This document shows positions 41,234 through 43,507 of a DNA stretch of 43,507 nt, one piece after another. Each line of letters starts with the position of its first letter. The stretch's first letter is position 1. Source of the DNA: a virus. The notes beneath the pieces are model-generated. The model made no database searches, was not told the DNA's origin, and worked only from the letters and a program-made list of their open reading frames with translations. Where the stretch lies: positions 1 through 43,507 of IMG/VR virus record IMGVR_UViG_3300032278_004270; one strand, given 5' to 3'. The position numbers and the translations under genes were made by a program.

Positions 41234-41291
41234 GCCGCTCGGGAGTGGAACAGGTTTGCTGTCGACGAGACAACGGACCTTCCCGAGCGGC
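41234..41291 (-). other. Long hairpin in the csrA leader
   Basis: An 11-base perfect inverted repeat (GCCGCTCGGGA at 41234-41244 and its complement at 41281-41291) encloses 36 bases. On the minus strand it is followed by TCTTTTC and then, 19 bases later, the csrA ribosome site. The 234-base interval 41201-41434 carries no credible gene; it also holds a CCTCAGC/GCTGAGG hairpin near 41380 and a GC-rich GCCCGGC/GCCGGGC one near 41400-41425. It is likely a structured leader with attenuator-like elements. Confidence 0.5.
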
Positions 41292-41434
41292 CAGAGACCG
41301 CCCGAACCTTGTCGATTTGGCCAAAATCACTCCTACGGGGAATGTTTCAACTTCGGACGGCCCCGCCTCAGCTACGCCGCTGAGGTGGTTCAAAGAGCCC
41401 GGCCCCGGGCCAGCGGAAAGCCGGGCTGGCCTGA

Positions 41435-41908
41435 CTACGTCGCCAGGCTGTACGCGTCGATCATTTCCACGATCCCATCGATGGCTTTGAGTCGCTCGAT
41501 GATCCCATCAGATGGAGTCCAGAGGCTTTGTCTTCCAGAGCACGGAATCGGCTCATCGAGCTTCTGAACGTTGCAGAGAACCCAGCAATACGGGCCCTCG
41601 GAATGTTTGTGGCTGGCCACCTGCTGAGCCGAATAGGGCCCGATGGAGGAATAGGGCCCCCGCTTCTGATCGTCCTGAGCAATCCGCTTGATGCGGTGAA
41701 GCGTTTTGCAGGCCACCAGCTCGGCCACGGCCACAATGCAGCCGGTGGGATACTTCGCCAGATCGGCCGAGCCGAGATATTGCGAACCCTTGCCGGCATG
41801 AATCACCAGCGGGCCCCGGTGGGAGGTTTGCCAGCGTCGATTCTCCACGAACTTCTCGCCGTTCGCGATGAGCGTTGCATATGGCTGGCTGATCGTCAGA
41901 GCTTTCAT
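41435..41908 (-). CDS. ASCH-domain protein
   Basis: A 157-residue protein. MKALTISQPYATLIANGEKF, ENRRWQTSHRGPLVIHAG and IVAVAELVACKTLHR follow the ASCH (PUA-related) signature exactly (MKaLTI.qPwA.lI..G.K..E.R.w). ASCH proteins bind RNA or modified nucleosides; some are nucleases. It lies upstream of the csrA leader. The substrate is unknown. Confidence 0.85.
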   Translation of the reverse strand: MKALTISQPYATLIANGEKFVENRRWQTSHRGPLVIHAGKGSQYLGSADLAKYPTGCIVAVAELVACKTLHRIKRIAQDDQKRGPYSSIGPYSAQQVASHKHSEGPYCWVLCNVQKLDEPIPCSGRQSLWTPSDGIIERLKAIDGIVEMIDAYSLAT

Positions 41909-41945
41909 GGTTTCCCCTTCGAGAGAAAAGAACCTCGGGCCGATA

Positions 41946-42266
41946 TCAAGCCGCGTAAGCCGCGGCTTCCTTCTCCTGCTGCTCCTGAATCATCAGAACG
42001 AATCGATCGAGCTCAGCATCTACCAGCTCCTGAAGATCGGACTTCAGGTCACCGTGGCAGTCCTCCACGGCGATCGGGAACCATTTCCCGCTCACGGCAA
42101 TCATGCGGGCTTCGATGACATCCTGAACGCGGACATCGACGATTTCAGATGAGGAAAGATTGCCCCGGTCCGTGGGGCAATCGGCGTTGTCGACTCCATA
42201 GGCAAGTTCGAACTTCGCCCACAACGCCGCGTCCTCGAATTCGAAATGAACGGTGATCGTTTTCAT
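41946..42266 (-). CDS. Unrecognised small protein
   Basis: A 106-residue protein from MKTITVHFEFEDAALWAKFE, mixed alpha/beta with a helical C terminus (DLQELVDAELDRFVLMIQEQ). GAGGGC lies before 42266; an in-frame ATG at 42302, overlapping the previous stop as TGATG, would add 12 residues and is the alternative. No family is recognised. Confidence 0.55.
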   Translation of the reverse strand: MKTITVHFEFEDAALWAKFELAYGVDNADCPTDRGNLSSSEIVDVRVQDVIEARMIAVSGKWFPIAVEDCHGDLKSDLQELVDAELDRFVLMIQEQQEKEAAAYAA

Positions 42267-42301
42267 TGCTCTGCCCTCAGTAAATGTTGCCATAGTCGCC
42301 A

Positions 42302-42421
42302 TCACATCCACGGCTTGAAATCGTCGTCATCGATTCCACCAGTTCGCACACACCAGATGCCGACGGTGATGATCACGACAATGGCCAGCAATCCATTGAG
42401 ATCGGGAGGAAGTGAATCCAT
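42302..42421 (-). CDS. 39-residue membrane microprotein
   Basis: MDSLPPDLNGLLAIVVIITV begins a short protein with a membrane helix (GLLAIVVIITVGIWCV) and an acidic tail (GIDDDDFKPWM). The stop forms TGATG with the next possible start. Short length lowers certainty, but hydrophobicity, coding strand and coupling support it. Confidence 0.5.
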   Translation of the reverse strand: MDSLPPDLNGLLAIVVIITVGIWCVRTGGIDDDDFKPWM

Positions 42422-42455
42422 TCGAGTTCTCCATAAACCGCGATAATGGCTATGA

Positions 42456-42941
42456 TTAGACGTGCTTCCACGTCTTTCCGTGAATCAGACTCGCAATCGT
42501 TACGTCGCTGACTCCCACCAGCTTCGCGATTGCATACATTGACCAGCCCTCTGAGTGAAGCCGGCGAATCATGGGAACCTGTTGTTCTGTCAGCTTCGCC
42601 GATGCAATGACCACGTCGCCGCGCTCACTGGCATCCCGCATGTTCTCCGATGACGTGCCGAGAGAAAGGTGGTCTGGATTGACGCATTGCCGGCAATCAC
42701 ACGAATGCATCACCAGTTGGCCAATCGGCACGGCAGCCCCGTTATTGGAAATCCGCCACGCCGCCACATGAGCATCCACCTTGCGGCCATTGAGCTTGAA
42801 TGCTCCATAGCCGGTGCCCTTACTGACAGAGCCAGTCCAGATCCAGCAATCGGCCTCATCGGCTCGTACCCACTTTGAGTTGAACCGCTCCAGAAGAGCC
42901 GGCGTCACTTCGAATTCTGGTCTAAGAACGCGAGTCGACAT
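42456..42941 (-). CDS. HNH endonuclease
   Basis: A 161-residue protein from MSTRVLRPEFEVTPALLERF. The HNH motif is CWIWTGSVSKGTGYGAFKLN, AHVAAWRISNNG and MHSCDCRQCVNPDHLSLGTS, with the catalytic His-Asn-His and zinc Cys pair present. The C-terminal helix-turn-helix (MYAIAKLVGVSDVTIASLIH) is typical of homing-type enzymes. It has GAGGGA before the ATG and lies just downstream of a strong terminator. Confidence 0.85.
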   Translation of the reverse strand: MSTRVLRPEFEVTPALLERFNSKWVRADEADCWIWTGSVSKGTGYGAFKLNGRKVDAHVAAWRISNNGAAVPIGQLVMHSCDCRQCVNPDHLSLGTSSENMRDASERGDVVIASAKLTEQQVPMIRRLHSEGWSMYAIAKLVGVSDVTIASLIHGKTWKHV

Positions 42942-42954
42942 GAATCCCTCCAAC

Positions 42955-42994
42955 AAAAAAACCCGCCGCAAGCATTATCTGCTCGCGACGGGTT
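42955..42994 (-). terminator. Strong intrinsic terminator
   Basis: A 15-pair stem (42994-42980 with 42974-42960, two G-U) with a 5-base loop leads to seven T (42961-42955). It insulates the small DNA-binding gene from the HNH gene, whose start is 13 bases further on. Confidence 0.85.
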
Positions 42995-43016
42995 AAATTT
43001 ACGTTGTCGTAAATTT
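42995..43016. promoter_or_regulatory. Palindromic operator 1
   Basis: A perfect 22-base palindrome AAATTTACG-N4-CGTAAATTT, between the stop of the small DNA-binding gene and its terminator. Its core TTTACG-N4-CGTAAA recurs in the promoter at 43241-43269. Confidence 0.7.
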
Positions 43017-43020
43017 GGTG

Positions 43021-43233
43021 TCAATCCCCGTTGGTTGGTTTTATTTTGTTTCTCGTAAATTTTCGGATACGCTCAATATCCTGCTTGGTCAGAGCCCATA
43101 CTCCTGCAAACTTCTGCCCGATGCTGTGCTCGATGCAGATTTGCTGAATACGTGTAGAGCTTTTCAGCCCGAGCATTTCAGCTGCTTCTCGGGTCGTAAA
43201 AAAGTCCGATTGCTGTTTCAGTGCCATTGACAT
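43021..43233 (-). CDS. Excisionase/MerR-type DNA-binding protein
   Basis: A 70-residue protein beginning MSMALKQQSDFFTTREAAEM, or 68 residues from the second Met at 43227. The winged-HTH pattern DFFTTREAAEMLGLKSST...GVWALTKQDIERIRKF is the small excisionase/MerR-like type. The operator TTTACG-N4-CGTAAA in its promoter, and a larger copy after its stop, suggest it binds its own gene. The predicted transcript start is within a few bases of the first ATG, so the mRNA may be leaderless if this promoter is used. Confidence 0.7.
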   Translation of the reverse strand: MSMALKQQSDFFTTREAAEMLGLKSSTRIQQICIEHSIGQKFAGVWALTKQDIERIRKFTRNKIKPTNGD

Positions 43234-43240
43234 GTCCCCC

Positions 43241-43269
43241 ACTTTACGTTCTCGTAAATCGCGTGTCAA
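43241..43269 (-). promoter_or_regulatory. Promoter with embedded operator 2
   Basis: On the minus strand TTGACA (43269-43264), 17-base spacer, TAAAGT (43246-43241). The palindrome TTTACG-N4-CGTAAA (43243-43258) covers spacer and -10, so a bound protein would block polymerase. Confidence 0.65.
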
Positions 43270-43291
43270 CAAGTGTTGCCGCGAGGTAGTG

Positions 43292-43507
43292 CTAAAATTC
43301 TTCTTCAATGGAATCCTGAGCCAAATCCAAATCATCGGCTGTTGAATTTGGCTCAACGTGCTCGTCAATCGCCTTGTAGATAGCTTGGGCAAGATCCCGA
43401 ACATCTTTGGCAAGGTCTCTGAGATTCGGCTCGCAGCCCGGCCCTGGGATTCTGCGGCTGATCACATCAGCGGTATTTGCGAGATCTAGAAGACGATCAT
43501 TTGGCAT
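43292..43507 (-). CDS. Small acidic helical protein at the window edge
   Basis: A 71-residue protein MPNDRLLDLANTADVISRRI, helical (NLRDLAKDVRDLAQAIYKAI) with an acidic end (DDLDLAQDSIEEEF). Its ATG is the last three bases of the window, so a longer reading cannot be excluded. No family is recognised. Confidence 0.55.
   Translation of the reverse strand: MPNDRLLDLANTADVISRRIPGPGCEPNLRDLAKDVRDLAQAIYKAIDEHVEPNSTADDLDLAQDSIEEEF

Noticed and set aside
41178-41393. 71-residue minus-strand frame across the csrA leader
   Set aside because: It crosses the csrA start in another frame, has no ribosome site and lies over conserved-looking hairpins.
1-43507. tRNA, rRNA, insertion sequences with inverted ends, att core duplication
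   Set aside because: None seen by eye; the window appears trimmed at both ends, so att sites would lie outside.

Overview
The window is a near-complete genome of a temperate, tailed (siphovirus-type) phage or prophage. Almost every gene is on the minus strand and reads from the right end (regulators, recombination, DNA modification) to the left end (packaging, head, tail). A plus-strand tyrosine recombinase closes the left end. Both window edges fall exactly on start codons (base 1 and base 43507), so the segment looks trimmed to gene boundaries and no att sites can be seen. The host is probably a planctomycete. This rests on the repeated beta-rich unit (GTFTL..., AALEAL..V..GNV) in the 1338-residue structural protein, which I associate with planctomycete proteins, and on a phage csrA. 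It is an inference, not a proof.

Right to left: 43.5-41.4 kb holds a small DNA-binding protein whose promoter carries a palindromic operator, an HNH endonuclease, two small genes and an ASCH-domain protein. At 41.2-40.4 kb there is a 57-residue CsrA (start 41200) with a structured leader, then an XRE regulator. From 40.4 to 35.4 kb lies a recombination set: YqaJ-type exonuclease, an annealase-like protein with an SSB-like acidic tail, an SMC-like ATPase, a helix-hairpin-helix acidic protein and a RusA-type resolvase. A C5 cytosine methyltransferase and a replisome-organizer-like protein follow (35.4-32.6 kb). From 32.5 to 28.8 kb are small accessory genes: a transposase-derived domain, a zinc protein, a TrpF-like barrel, a DUF1643 protein and HTH proteins.

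From 28.65 to 25.1 kb is an envelope-directed block: a permuted NlpC/P60-like hydrolase, an exported trypsin-fold protein that has lost its catalytic serine, an unrecognised protein and an exported nuclease-like protein. A chain of genes coupled by ATGA overlaps then runs from 25048 to 19030: membrane protein, terminase small and large subunits, portal, MuF protein fused to an HExxH metallopeptidase, and a zinc protein. A self-contained two-gene insertion with divergent promoters and its own terminator sits at 18.3-19.0 kb. Below it come protease/scaffold, decoration protein, major capsid protein, fibre-like proteins, head-tail joining proteins, tail tube, a tail-chaperone pair joined by a -1 frameshift on a canonical A AAA AAC site, tape measure and distal tail proteins.

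The most unusual signal is regulatory. The two late blocks (genes starting at 28652 and at 18324) each begin 14-26 bases after a strong intrinsic terminator. Both terminators are preceded by the same 23-base element. That element can form a hairpin excluding the terminator and carries two adjacent ANGGA motifs of the kind CsrA binds. Because the phage encodes its own CsrA, CsrA-controlled antitermination of late transcription is a testable, apparently undescribed possibility.
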